DNA of 64,000 nucleotides, taken from IMG/VR virus record IMGVR_UViG_3300025010_000029, positions 101,698 to 165,697 of that record. One strand, given 5' to 3'. Within the stretch, counting starts at the first letter, position 1. Each line of letters starts with the position of its first letter. Origin of the DNA: a virus. The notes under the pieces are model-generated. The model did no database searches, was not told where the DNA came from, and saw only the letters and a program-made list of their open reading frames with translations. The translations under genes and the position numbers were made by a program. Positions 1-9,160 of this stretch are shown piece by piece.

Positions 1-7
1 AATAAAG

Positions 8-1795
8 ATGGCTAAAGTTAAAAAATTTCAAAAAGATAGTGCAAAATATACAAATGGAATTAAAGATATTTATAATCCCGAAGGTAATAGTTATGAAAAA
101 CAAAATGAAGAAAAGTTATCAAGAATACAAAAATTATTACCTGTGTTAATGCAATATGCAAGTTTTTGGAGAAGCTACCCTGATTTATTTATAGATTTTA
201 TAACTCCTAAAGATAGTAGTTTTAAATTATTTTTTTACCAAAGATTATTTTTAAGAATAGCAATTAGATATAGATATGTATTTATGACATTTCCAAGAGC
301 ATTTTCAAAATCGTTTTTATCTATATTAATATTATTTTTAAAATGTATATTTTATCCAGGTATTAAAATATTTATATCAGCAGGAGGAAAAGAACAAGCG
401 AGTAATATTGCAAAAGAAAAAGTAGAAGAATTGTTTGAGTTGTTTCCTTTATTAGAAAAAGAGGTAAAAAGATATCAGACCTCAAAAGATTATGTAAAAC
501 TTATATTCCACAACGGTAGTAAATTAGATATAGTTGCAGTACAAAATTCTTCAAGAGGTGGTAGAAGACATTGTGGTCTTTTAGAAGAAGCAATATTAAT
601 AGATGGTAAATTACTTAATGAAGTAATTATCCCTTTAATGAATGTAAACAGACGAGCAAGAAATGGTGATGTTGATGAAAATGAAATACATAAGCATCAA
701 ATTTATGTGACAACCGCAGGCTATAAAAACACTTTTGCTTATCAAAAATTAATACAAGTATTAGTATGGATGATAACAAGAGGAAATGCTTTTGTATTAG
801 GTGGAGATTATAAAATTCCTGTAATGCATAAATTATTAGATAAAGACTTTATTGAAGAACTTAAAGAAGATGGAACTTATAATCCAATGTCATTTGCGAG
901 AGAATATGAAAGTAATTGGACAGGAACATCAGAAGATGCTTTTTTTGACAGTGAATTTATTGATAGAAATAGAATATTAACTGAATCAGAATATGAACCA
1001 GAAACAGGAAGAAAAAGAAAAGTAGAATATGTTATAGCAACAGACGTTGCAAGAGTACAAGGTAAAAAGAACGCTGATACTGTAGCATTAGTAATAAAAA
1101 TTATTCCAAGAGCAAATGGTACTTATATAAAACATATAGTTAATATGTTTGTATTTAATGGAGAACATTTTGAAAATCAATCAATAAAATTAAAGAAAAT
1201 TGTATTTAAATATAAAGCTAGAATGCTTGCAATTGATGCAAATGGTTTAGGTGTGGGATTGGTCGATTATCTTGTTAAAGAAAATGCAGATGAAGTTACT
1301 GGAGAAATATTTCCTCCATTTAGTGTAACTAACGATTCAGATTATGATAAATATAAAACAAGTAAATCATTACCTTTATTATATAATATAAAATCAACAC
1401 CAGCAAACACAACGCATATTCATGTAAATTGTTTATCACAAATAAGTAGTGACAAAGTTAAATTTTTAACAGACGAAATAACTTCAAAAGCAAAATTATT
1501 AAGTACTAAGAAGGGACAAAAACTTACTCCTGAAGAAGTTGCAAAACATTTAGTACCATTTATATTAACTACTATAATGAAAGAAGAAATGATGAATTTA
1601 AAAAAGAAACCAGAAGGTAAAGGTGTGCAATTAGAAAGAATTAACACAAGAATGGGAAAAGATAAATTTTCTGCTCTTGAGTATGGCTTATGGTACATTA
1701 AATCATTGGAAGATAAAAATATTAAAAAAGACGTTAATGTTGATGGGAAAAAGTTTTGTATGATAAAAAAACCTAAATACAGGAAATATCATTAA
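8..1795 (+). CDS. terL: Terminase large subunit (TerL)
   Basis: ATP-driven DNA packaging motor and headful/cos nuclease that docks on the portal. The N-terminal ATPase domain has a Walker A-like loop (TFPRAFSKS, about residues 94-102) and an acidic Walker B-like stretch (GLLEEAILID, about 190-199). The C-terminal RNase H-like nuclease has acidic strands ATDVAR (about 346) and AIDANGLG (about 403) and a final KDKFSALEYGL segment supplying the last acidic residue. The length of 595 residues is usual for TerL. The gene starts 8 bases into the window, so its ribosome binding site is barely visible; no small terminase is seen and it may lie upstream. The portal gene follows 24 bases later. Confidence 0.9.
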   Translation: MAKVKKFQKDSAKYTNGIKDIYNPEGNSYEKQNEEKLSRIQKLLPVLMQYASFWRSYPDLFIDFITPKDSSFKLFFYQRLFLRIAIRYRYVFMTFPRAFSKSFLSILILFLKCIFYPGIKIFISAGGKEQASNIAKEKVEELFELFPLLEKEVKRYQTSKDYVKLIFHNGSKLDIVAVQNSSRGGRRHCGLLEEAILIDGKLLNEVIIPLMNVNRRARNGDVDENEIHKHQIYVTTAGYKNTFAYQKLIQVLVWMITRGNAFVLGGDYKIPVMHKLLDKDFIEELKEDGTYNPMSFAREYESNWTGTSEDAFFDSEFIDRNRILTESEYEPETGRKRKVEYVIATDVARVQGKKNADTVALVIKIIPRANGTYIKHIVNMFVFNGEHFENQSIKLKKIVFKYKARMLAIDANGLGVGLVDYLVKENADEVTGEIFPPFSVTNDSDYDKYKTSKSLPLLYNIKSTPANTTHIHVNCLSQISSDKVKFLTDEITSKAKLLSTKKGQKLTPEEVAKHLVPFILTTIMKEEMMNLKKKPEGKGVQLERINTRMGKDKFSALEYGLWYIKSLEDKNIKKDVNVDGKKFCMIKKPKYRKYH

Positions 1796-1819
1796 ATTAA
1801 ATAAAGGTGGTGAAAATTA

Positions 1820-3346
1820 TTGAGTGATGTTGAAATTAAAAAAGAAAAAAACAAAGAAGAAGAATTATTTACAAGGAAAAATGCAAATGTAATAATGAAT
1901 TTTGCCACATTGCAAAAATTAATTACAGCAGATCTTAAAAATAATAGAAATACAATTCAATATTTTCAACAATACACTAAAGAAGATATAAGAACATATC
2001 TCCAAAGTCCTCAATCATATGAGAAAATACTTAGAGAATTAAGTAATTCTTTATATGTTATGAGTCCACATTATAGAAGATTAATAAATTATTTTTCTAA
2101 AATGTTATTATTTAGATATGTTGTAGAACCTTATAAGATTGATATTGAAACCATTGATGTTAATACATTAAAAAAGAAATATCTTAAAACATTGGACATA
2201 ATAGAAGATATGAACATTGCACATGAATTTATTAAAATATTAAATATTGCTTTTATTGACGATATTTTTTATGGTTATGTTCATGAATCCAATGATTCAT
2301 TTTTTATTCAAAAATTAGATCCACAATATTGTATGCTATCTTCTATTGAAGATGGCGTTTTTAATTTCGCATTCAATTTTTCATATTTTGATAGTAATAA
2401 AGATAAATTAATAAATTATCCAGCAGAGTTTACTACAAAATATAATCAATATTTAAGAGATAGAATTAAATGGATTGAATTAGATCCACAATCTACAATA
2501 TGTATTAAAATCAATGAAGATGTCGCATATCCAATGCCACCATTTATTGGTATACTTGAATATGTTTTAGAATTAGAAGATTATCAAGCATTAAAGAAAA
2601 CAGAGAATGAAACAGATAATTTTAAAATATTAGCACAAAAAATACCAATGCGTGAAAACTCAGATAATAATAATGATTATGCTATAACATTAGATCATGT
2701 TACAGAATTTCATGGCAACATCGGTTCAACATTGCCTGACCAAATTGGTCTAATTAGTTCTCCAATGGAGATTAAAGAAATTGATATTAATAAGAAAAGA
2801 TATGAAAAAGATAGTGTTCAAGAAGCTGAAAGATCATTATATAATGCTGAAGGTGTAAGTCAATTATTATTTAACTCTGATAAAGGTGGAAGTATTGGCT
2901 TAGAGAGGTCAATTAACACAGATGAAGTTATTGCATTTGCTGTATTAAGGCAAATAGAAAGATGGATAAACAGAAAATTAAAATATACTTCAACAACTAG
3001 GTTGTTTAAAATTAATATGCTAAATATAACTCGCTATAATGAAGATGAATTCTTTGAAAAGTCATTAAAAGCGGCACAATTTGGTATTCCTACTAAATTA
3101 ATGACTGGTGCAAGTATGGGTTTATCTCCAAGTGCAATGACAAATATGGCATTTTTAGAAAATACTGTGCTTGGGTTAGAAGAAGCATTGATCCCATTGG
3201 CAAGTTCACACACACAGAATAGTGATACAGGTAGCACAGATAATACAGGTGGTAGACCAAGTAAAAATACCAATAAATTAAGTCAAAGTGGGGAATCACA
3301 AAAAGATAATAATAAAAATAAAAATAGAGCAAAAAAGAAAAAATAG
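1820..3346 (+). CDS. Portal protein
   Basis: Predicted dodecameric portal through which DNA enters and leaves the head. The call rests on position directly after terL, a length of 508 residues, a helical core with an N-terminal region rich in charged residues, a segment typical of the portal stem and crown region (ERSLYNAEGVSQLLFNSD, about residues 337-354), and an Asn/Lys-rich low-complexity C-terminus. The start is TTG, placed 8 bases after the GGTGG of AAAGGTGGTGA. No catalytic motif is expected. The family assignment is partly by context, but the order terL-portal-protease/scaffold-capsid is strongly conserved in tailed phages. Confidence 0.85.
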   Translation: MSDVEIKKEKNKEEELFTRKNANVIMNFATLQKLITADLKNNRNTIQYFQQYTKEDIRTYLQSPQSYEKILRELSNSLYVMSPHYRRLINYFSKMLLFRYVVEPYKIDIETIDVNTLKKKYLKTLDIIEDMNIAHEFIKILNIAFIDDIFYGYVHESNDSFFIQKLDPQYCMLSSIEDGVFNFAFNFSYFDSNKDKLINYPAEFTTKYNQYLRDRIKWIELDPQSTICIKINEDVAYPMPPFIGILEYVLELEDYQALKKTENETDNFKILAQKIPMRENSDNNNDYAITLDHVTEFHGNIGSTLPDQIGLISSPMEIKEIDINKKRYEKDSVQEAERSLYNAEGVSQLLFNSDKGGSIGLERSINTDEVIAFAVLRQIERWINRKLKYTSTTRLFKINMLNITRYNEDEFFEKSLKAAQFGIPTKLMTGASMGLSPSAMTNMAFLENTVLGLEEALIPLASSHTQNSDTGSTDNTGGRPSKNTNKLSQSGESQKDNNKNKNRAKKKK

Positions 3347-3373
3347 TTTAAGGGATAGGAGGGAGTGAAAAAT

Positions 3374-4996
3374 GTGTCAAAAGATTTAGATAATAAAATA
3401 AATATTCCTATCATGTTTCAAAAAATACAAAACTATGAAGTAGAAGATACAAGGTTTACTAAAGTGAAAATATGGTTAATGCATATTGGGAAAAATCTAA
3501 ATAATAGTTATTTTGAAAAATCTGTAGTTGAAGAAGCAATACCTAGTTTAGCAAACACTCCCATACTTGGATATATAGAAGATAATTCTGAAGGAGAAAT
3601 TGATTTCTCTGACCACAGGAATATATTAGTAAAAGAAAATGGTAAATATTCGCTAAAATATATTGGCAATATTTATGGGGTTATACCAGAAACTAATAAC
3701 GCTAAATTTGAATTAAGATTATGTGATGATGGCATAGAAAGAGAATTTTTAACTGTTGAAGGACTTATATGGGAAAAACAAGATGAACCTATAGAAATAC
3801 TTAATAGAGATAAAATTTTGAAAGAATCAATGGAAATACATGATAATTATGAAGGTTTTATAGATGAAACAGATAATTGTTATTATTTTAGCAAATTTAC
3901 ATTCTTTGGTGCTTGTATATTAGGAAAAGATTATCATCCAGCAATGATGAATGCTACAGTGGAAACAGAATTTACTATTAAAGATGTAATAAAAGAAACT
4001 CAAATGAGAATGGAACAATTTAAGCAATTTCAAAAAAATCAAATGTCATTTGAAAATAATAATGATAATGATATAAATAATCAAGAAGGAGGTAATAATG
4101 TGGAAAATAAATTAGCATTAATTGCTAAGTATCAGTTTACAGTAGATATGTTAACTGAAAAAAATATTAGTTCTGAGCAATTAGAACAATATACTGTAGA
4201 AGAGTTAGAAGCGAAATTAATAGAGTTTACTACTGAAGAACCAGAAGTGCCTGCCCAAGATTTTGCCTTAAATGGGCAAATAAGACAAGAAATTCAAGCC
4301 GAATTAAGTAAAATAAAAATAAAAGATGATTGGGGTTATGAATATTCTCGTTATTGGTATTATGATCATGATGAAAATACTGTATTCGTTGAAGATAAAC
4401 AAGATAAGTGGAGACTTTATGGTATGTCTTATAGTATGAGTGGTGATAAACCAGTAATAGATTTTACGAGTGCCAAAAGAAAGAAAATTGAAATTGTAGA
4501 TTTTATTGATGGCACTACAGAAAATGATGTTATATTAATTCCTCAAACATTTGCAGAATTACAATTACAAAATCAGAAATCAACAATTGAATCTGCATTT
4601 GCACAAGAAAAAGAAGATATATTAAAAGAATACCAAGTAAAAGTAGATGAAGTAAATGAAAAATATTCTGTATTAGAAAAAGATACTTTAGAATTAAAAG
4701 AATTTAAATTAAAATCTTTGGCAAAAGAAAGAGAAACTAAAGAAAATGTATTATTTTCACAATTTACAACTCAGTTAACTGAAGATGAAATTAAAGTATT
4801 TAAAGAAAAAGCTAATGAATTTACAATCGAAGATTTAGAAAATCAATTATATGTTTTAGTTGGTAAAAAAGCTACAAGTTTTAGTTTAAATAGTAATGAT
4901 GATAATAAGCAAGGTACATTAAGAGTGCCATTCATTAACAACGATGAAAAAATTGATGATGGCTATGGTGGATTATTGTCAAAAGTAAAAAGATAA
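3374..4996 (+). CDS. Capsid maturation protease fused to scaffold
   Basis: A protein of 540 residues whose first part (about 1-210) is compact and mixed alpha/beta, resembling the phage prohead-protease group found between portal and capsid genes. The rest is acidic, coiled-coil rich and scaffold-like (EEDILKEYQVKVDEV and neighbouring heptads). An Asn/Asp-rich linker with NNNDNDINNQ joins the two parts. I prefer the GTG at 3374 because the SD AGGAGGG ends only 1 base before the GTG at 3365 but 10 bases before 3374. An internal GTG at 4100 with a perfect SD lies in the linker (separate entry). I cannot point to catalytic residues with certainty, so the protease role is inferred from position and architecture. 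Confidence 0.65.
   Translation: MSKDLDNKINIPIMFQKIQNYEVEDTRFTKVKIWLMHIGKNLNNSYFEKSVVEEAIPSLANTPILGYIEDNSEGEIDFSDHRNILVKENGKYSLKYIGNIYGVIPETNNAKFELRLCDDGIEREFLTVEGLIWEKQDEPIEILNRDKILKESMEIHDNYEGFIDETDNCYYFSKFTFFGACILGKDYHPAMMNATVETEFTIKDVIKETQMRMEQFKQFQKNQMSFENNNDNDINNQEGGNNVENKLALIAKYQFTVDMLTEKNISSEQLEQYTVEELEAKLIEFTTEEPEVPAQDFALNGQIRQEIQAELSKIKIKDDWGYEYSRYWYYDHDENTVFVEDKQDKWRLYGMSYSMSGDKPVIDFTSAKRKKIEIVDFIDGTTENDVILIPQTFAELQLQNQKSTIESAFAQEKEDILKEYQVKVDEVNEKYSVLEKDTLELKEFKLKSLAKERETKENVLFSQFTTQLTEDEIKVFKEKANEFTIEDLENQLYVLVGKKATSFSLNSNDDNKQGTLRVPFINNDEKIDDGYGGLLSKVKR
4100..4996 (+). CDS. Nested in-frame scaffold protein from internal start
   Basis: A second product of 298 residues is likely made from a GTG at 4100 inside the protease-scaffold gene, in the same frame. 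The SD GAAGGAGG (4085-4092) ends 7 bases before it, better placed than the SD of the full-length gene, and the start falls exactly at the boundary between the compact domain and the coiled-coil part. Co-terminal short scaffold proteins made this way are known for lambda C/Nu3 and related phages. Such a product would supply excess scaffold over protease. That both products exist is inference from the sequence. Confidence 0.6.
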   Translation: MENKLALIAKYQFTVDMLTEKNISSEQLEQYTVEELEAKLIEFTTEEPEVPAQDFALNGQIRQEIQAELSKIKIKDDWGYEYSRYWYYDHDENTVFVEDKQDKWRLYGMSYSMSGDKPVIDFTSAKRKKIEIVDFIDGTTENDVILIPQTFAELQLQNQKSTIESAFAQEKEDILKEYQVKVDEVNEKYSVLEKDTLELKEFKLKSLAKERETKENVLFSQFTTQLTEDEIKVFKEKANEFTIEDLENQLYVLVGKKATSFSLNSNDDNKQGTLRVPFINNDEKIDDGYGGLLSKVKR

Positions 4997-5030
4997 TTTA
5001 AATGTAATAAAAGGAGAGTGATATAATATC

Positions 5031-6084
5031 ATACTTGATACTCATGTAAAAATAACATGGAATGCAAAAAAATAAAGCACATTATATAGAATGTGGATAT
5101 ATATTTACAAAAATTGGTGAAGTATTTGAAATTGATATTAAACATATCACTAAAGGTAGTTACGCAATAATTAGAGTACAATGTGATTATTGTGGTACAA
5201 TAATTGAAAAAGAATACTATAAATATTTAAAAAATAAAAATATAGTAAATAAAGATAGTTGTAGTAATTGTATAAGTAAGAAGATAAAAGAAAGCAATAT
5301 GATTACTTATGGGGTAGAAAGTGTTTTACAATTGAAAGAAGTAAAAAATAAATCGAAAATAAAAAGTTTAGAAAAATATGGAACACAATATCCTGCACAA
5401 AGCAATAAAATAAAAGAAAAAATAAGAAAAACAAATATAAGTAAATATGGAGTTGAAGTACCAGCAAAAAATAAAACTATAGCTGAAAAAATAAAAAATA
5501 CTTGTATAGAAAAATATGGATGTATATGCCCATCAAAAAACAAAAATGTTCAAAATAAAATAAAACAAACTAATATTAAAAGATATGGTGTAAATTGCCC
5601 TTCAAAAAACAAAGAAATAAAAGAAAAAATAAAACAAACAAATTTAAAGAGACATGGGGTAGAATATCCAACGCAAAATAAAAATATACAAGATAAAATA
5701 AGACAATCATTCTATAAAAATAATAGTGGTAAAATTTCAACACAACAATTAGAAATATATAATATGTTATTAAATAATAAATATAATGTTAAATTAAATT
5801 ATCCAATAAATAATTTAAGTTTAGATATAGGATTATTTGTTGATAATTATAAAATTGATATTGAATATGATGGAGTATATTGGCATCAAGATGAACAGAA
5901 AGATAGACGTAGAGATGAATTCTTAAAAAGTGAAGGATGGAAAATATTAAGAATTAAAAGTAATAGAAAAATGCCAACATTAGAACAACTTATTGAAGGA
6001 ATAAATAAACTAATAAAAACAACAAGAACATTTACACAGATTGAATTAGAAGATGTAAAAAATATATTAAAAGAAAGTATTTAA
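5031..6084 (+). CDS. Vsr-like (EDxHD-type) homing endonuclease, apparent frameshift near N-terminus
   Basis: Free-standing homing endonuclease inserted between scaffold and decoration genes. From 5062 the frame encodes 340 residues: a Cys4 zinc element (CDYCG...CSNC), then five to six repeats of about 27 residues with the core KYGVxxPxxNK, which are DNA-recognition modules of this family, then a Vsr-like nuclease domain (IEYDGVYWHQDEQKDRRRDEF). The expected N-terminus (HVKITWNAKNKAHY, typical of the family) is split between two frames at an A7 run at 5066-5072. The upstream part, 5031-5075, follows an AAGGAG site but has no ATG/GTG/TTG in frame. The gene may be inactive, miscalled in the A run, or read by a +1 shift. 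Confidence 0.75.
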
Positions 6085-6122
6085 AATTTAAAAATATTAA
6101 TTATATTAGGAGGTTATATATA

Positions 6123-6701
6123 ATGGCTTATGGTGTAGTGAGGATTGACAAGGTAAAATCAACCTATGTCGGGCATTTAGAATCAATGCAATTTACTGGT
6201 ACAGTAACAACTACAATATTTCCACAAGGTAAAATTGAGAATGGTATGATTTGTAATAAAGGAGCTTTAGTTACAGGTGAAAGAGAAATTCGTACATTAG
6301 AAGTTCCTGCAACAGCAACATTAGGAACAGAATCTATATATTTAATTGCTGTTCCTGAGATTAATTACACTCAATACAAAAAGACTGATGCATCATTACA
6401 AAATTTTGCAAGTGATACTGACGAAGTTGTAAGAACATATACTTTAGAACAAGATGATATTTTTTCTGTTTCAGCAAATATGATTACAGCTTTAGCTAAC
6501 GATACTCCAGTTGTAGGAAATTATGTTATTGCTGCAAATGGTGTTTTAAAATTAAAAGAATCAGCAAGTATTGTAGGTACAGAAAAGTTTGTTGGCAAAA
6601 TTATTTCTAAAGAAACTCTTGGAACAACTACATATATTGGTGGAGCTGGAGCTATTGTTCGTCCAATTACTTTATATGCAATTGAAGTTGTTAAAAACTA
6701 A
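6123..6701 (+). CDS. Putative head decoration/structural protein
   Basis: A 192-residue protein rich in beta-forming and Thr/Ala/Gly residues, directly upstream of the major capsid gene and preceded by TTAGGAGG. Size, composition and position match head decoration or head-stabilisation proteins of siphoviruses, which are usually encoded between scaffold and capsid genes. No enzymatic motif, signal peptide or membrane segment is visible. Function is inferred from context only; another virion protein role is possible. Confidence 0.55.
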   Translation: MAYGVVRIDKVKSTYVGHLESMQFTGTVTTTIFPQGKIENGMICNKGALVTGEREIRTLEVPATATLGTESIYLIAVPEINYTQYKKTDASLQNFASDTDEVVRTYTLEQDDIFSVSANMITALANDTPVVGNYVIAANGVLKLKESASIVGTEKFVGKIISKETLGTTTYIGGAGAIVRPITLYAIEVVKN

Positions 6702-6741
6702 TTGAAAAGTTAAAATATTAAATTATAGGAGGTAATATTAA

Positions 6742-7746
6742 ATGTCTGAAGCTGTAAAGCAAAATTTAATTAAGTTATGTATTGATGCTTCAAAAAATCG
6801 TGTGCAAAATTATACAGCACAACAAACATCTGAAGCAATCAGAGATGCATTTATGAGTTTAATGGGTACTGATAAACCAAATCAGAGACAATTTAGAAAA
6901 CATGCACCTGATATTTTTGAAATTATTGAAGTAATTTTAGAACAAGTTGTTGTAGACAATTTAGCTAATAATCCTTTCTTTGAGCAGTTTGTAGAATATC
7001 GTGATTTAAATCTTGGTGATACAAATGAGTTTTATGTTGAAGATAAAACAATGCTTACTGTTAGTAAAGTCGCTAGAGGTACTTGGGATTTACGTAGGCA
7101 GAAATTAGATATTGGTGACAGTTTTACTGTTAAAACATCTACTTATGGTATTAAATTGTATTCTGATTTTCTAAGAGTTATGGCAGGTAGAATGGATTGG
7201 AATGCTTTTGTAGCAAAAGTAGAACAAGCATTAAAAAATAAAATGGCAGAAGAAATTTATACAAACTTTATGTCTACAATTGATTATTTACCAACAGAAT
7301 TCAAGAAAACAGGTACATTAGATGAAGATGTATTAATGGAAATTGTAGACCACGTATCTGTAGCAAGTGGTAATAGTCCAGTTACCATTGCTGGCACAAA
7401 AACAGCATTGAAAAAATTAACTGGTACTGTAACTGATTATTGGTCTGATAGTATGAAAGACGAAAAATATAATACTGGTGCGTTAAAAATGTGGGAAGGT
7501 ATTCCATTATTAGTAATTCCGCAAATTCATACTGCAAATACTTTTAACTTTGCAATTAGCAATACAAGATTAATTGTATTGCCTGCAAGTAAACCAATTA
7601 AAATCGTTAGAGAAGGGCAAAGTTTAATTAAAGAAACTACAGCAGGAACAGAAAATATGGATATGTCTGTAGAATATACATATCTTACTAATTACGGTAT
7701 TGCTGTGATCTTTAACATACTATATGGAATGTATGAAATGGCTTAA
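6742..7746 (+). CDS. Major capsid protein
   Basis: A 334-residue protein, the usual size for an HK97-fold capsid protein that is not extensively cleaved. It has a helical N-terminal part (about 1-60), a central region with alternating helices and strands, and a C-terminal segment with the PLLVIPQIH and SVEYTYLTNYGIAVI patterns commonly seen at the end of such proteins. A strong SD (TAGGAGG) precedes it and a strong hairpin terminator follows immediately, as expected for the most abundantly expressed structural gene. Position after scaffold and decoration genes supports the call. Confidence 0.8.
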   Translation: MSEAVKQNLIKLCIDASKNRVQNYTAQQTSEAIRDAFMSLMGTDKPNQRQFRKHAPDIFEIIEVILEQVVVDNLANNPFFEQFVEYRDLNLGDTNEFYVEDKTMLTVSKVARGTWDLRRQKLDIGDSFTVKTSTYGIKLYSDFLRVMAGRMDWNAFVAKVEQALKNKMAEEIYTNFMSTIDYLPTEFKKTGTLDEDVLMEIVDHVSVASGNSPVTIAGTKTALKKLTGTVTDYWSDSMKDEKYNTGALKMWEGIPLLVIPQIHTANTFNFAISNTRLIVLPASKPIKIVREGQSLIKETTAGTENMDMSVEYTYLTNYGIAVIFNILYGMYEMA

Positions 7747-7751
7747 ATAAA

Positions 7752-7776
7752 AATAGGAGAAATAACTTCTCCTATT
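7752..7776 (+). terminator. Hairpin terminator after capsid gene
   Basis: Ten-base-pair stem AATAGGAGAA/TTCTCCTATT with a 5-base loop, beginning 6 bases after the capsid stop codon and followed by a T-rich stretch (CTATCTTATTATT). It probably limits or processes transcripts so that capsid mRNA is in excess of downstream connector mRNA. Confidence 0.7.
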
Positions 7777-7815
7777 CTATCTTATTATTAGGAATAAAAG
7801 GAGGTCATTTAATTA

Positions 7816-8406
7816 ATGGCAATTATAAAAAAAGAAAAAGAAGTAAAAGATAAAGATGCAACAGAAAATGCAACACAAGAAGAAGTAAAAAAGGAAGTAA
7901 TAATAGAAGAAGTAGAAGAAATTAAAGTCCCAAAGAAAAAAACAAGATCACAATTTGACAGGAATGAAATGGTAACTTGTAAGTGTATGGTTAAAGGTGG
8001 ACTAATATATAAATCTAAAAAGAATATTGGTTCAGATACAACATGGGATGATTATGGTTCTGAAGAAGATTTAGATATTGGTGAAATAATGACAATTAAA
8101 GCATCTGTGCCAAGATTTTTAACTGAACCTTGGTTTAAAATTATGAATAATGATGATTTAGTTGAATATTTAGGTTTAACTAAAATGTATAACGCTATTT
8201 TAGCTGTTGAAGATATTGATATTGTATTTAGTAAAAAACCTGAAGCAATACAGAAATTATTACAAGAAGTGCCTAAAGGTATGAAAGAATTAATTGTTGA
8301 TCGTGCTAAACAACTAATAGTAGAAAAAAATTTATATGATTTAAGAGTAATTAATACTCTTGAAAAAGAGTTAAAAGTAGATTTAAAAATATTTATTGAA
8401 GAATAG
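7816..8406 (+). CDS. Hypothetical virion-associated protein
   Basis: I do not recognise this 196-residue protein. The first 50 residues are a highly charged Lys/Glu tail, probably disordered; the rest is a compact acidic domain with Trp-containing segments (TTWDDYGS, TEPWFKIM). It lies between the capsid gene and the head-tail connector genes, after AAAGGAGG, so a role in head completion or as a minor capsid/head fibre protein is plausible but not shown by any motif. Confidence 0.6.
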   Translation: MAIIKKEKEVKDKDATENATQEEVKKEVIIEEVEEIKVPKKKTRSQFDRNEMVTCKCMVKGGLIYKSKKNIGSDTTWDDYGSEEDLDIGEIMTIKASVPRFLTEPWFKIMNNDDLVEYLGLTKMYNAILAVEDIDIVFSKKPEAIQKLLQEVPKGMKELIVDRAKQLIVEKNLYDLRVINTLEKELKVDLKIFIEE

Positions 8407-8418
8407 GGGGTATAATAA

Positions 8419-8844
8419 ATGACACCCTATAGTAATATATATGCTAGATTTATGAGAAAGATTACAGATTATAATTTAGCAGAACTGGTACAAGAAACTG
8501 CTGAAGAAATTATAAAAGGCTATTTAATTAGCTCAATTGCTAAATATAATAATTGTGAACAAGATTTAAATAACAGAGATGATGAAGTTGATACATTTAA
8601 CATTACTTTAACTGAAAAAGAAGAAGAAATATTATCAATTAATATGGTTGTAGAATGGTTAAATCCAAAAATACTTACAGATGAAAATATTAAATTATTA
8701 ATTACTAATAAAAATTGGCAAACTTATTCGCCTGGTAATTTATTAAAAGAGTTGCAAAATGTTAGAAAAACATTTAAATCAGAAGTAAATAATTTAATTA
8801 ATGCTTATATCTCTACTGTTGAAAGGATAAGAGTGTTGAGATGA
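8419..8844 (+). CDS. Putative head-tail connector (adaptor) protein
   Basis: A mostly alpha-helical protein of 141 residues in the position of the gp6/gp15-type adaptor that binds below the portal. It contains a typical adaptor-like segment around NWQTYSPGNLLKELQNVR followed by a long helix. It overlaps the next gene by 4 bases (ATGA), indicating translational coupling. Assignment is by size, predicted helicity and order; residue-level evidence is limited. Confidence 0.5.
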   Translation: MTPYSNIYARFMRKITDYNLAELVQETAEEIIKGYLISSIAKYNNCEQDLNNRDDEVDTFNITLTEKEEEILSINMVVEWLNPKILTDENIKLLITNKNWQTYSPGNLLKELQNVRKTFKSEVNNLINAYISTVERIRVLR

Positions 8845-9146
8845 AAACTAGATATAATAATATGGATTTAAATATCAATGTATATTTAGACCAATTAAAA
8901 AATCGTGTATATAAAATACTTCCTTTAACAGAAGAGTGTAATACAGGATTGCCAAAGTACTTAGATGCATTATTATGTGAATTAACAGGTGGAAAAGAAT
9001 TATTACAAGATTTATCAAATAATTCAAATTATATAAGTTTGTTAATGTCACTAGAATGTTTAAAAAACACTAAAGAATTAGTAAAAGTAAAAAGTAAAGT
9101 ATTTGAATGTATTAGTGTAATTAAAAAAATTCAAGATAGCTTATAA
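8841..9146 (+). CDS. Hypothetical protein in head-tail connector operon
   Basis: An all-helical, 101-residue protein without recognisable motifs. Its ATG overlaps the stop of the preceding connector gene (ATGA), so the two are likely translated together. It may be a small connector or chaperone component, but there is no direct evidence. Confidence 0.5.
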   Translation: MKTRYNNMDLNINVYLDQLKNRVYKILPLTEECNTGLPKYLDALLCELTGGKELLQDLSNNSNYISLLMSLECLKNTKELVKVKSKVFECISVIKKIQDSL

Positions 9147-9160
9147 AAAGGAGGTATAAT

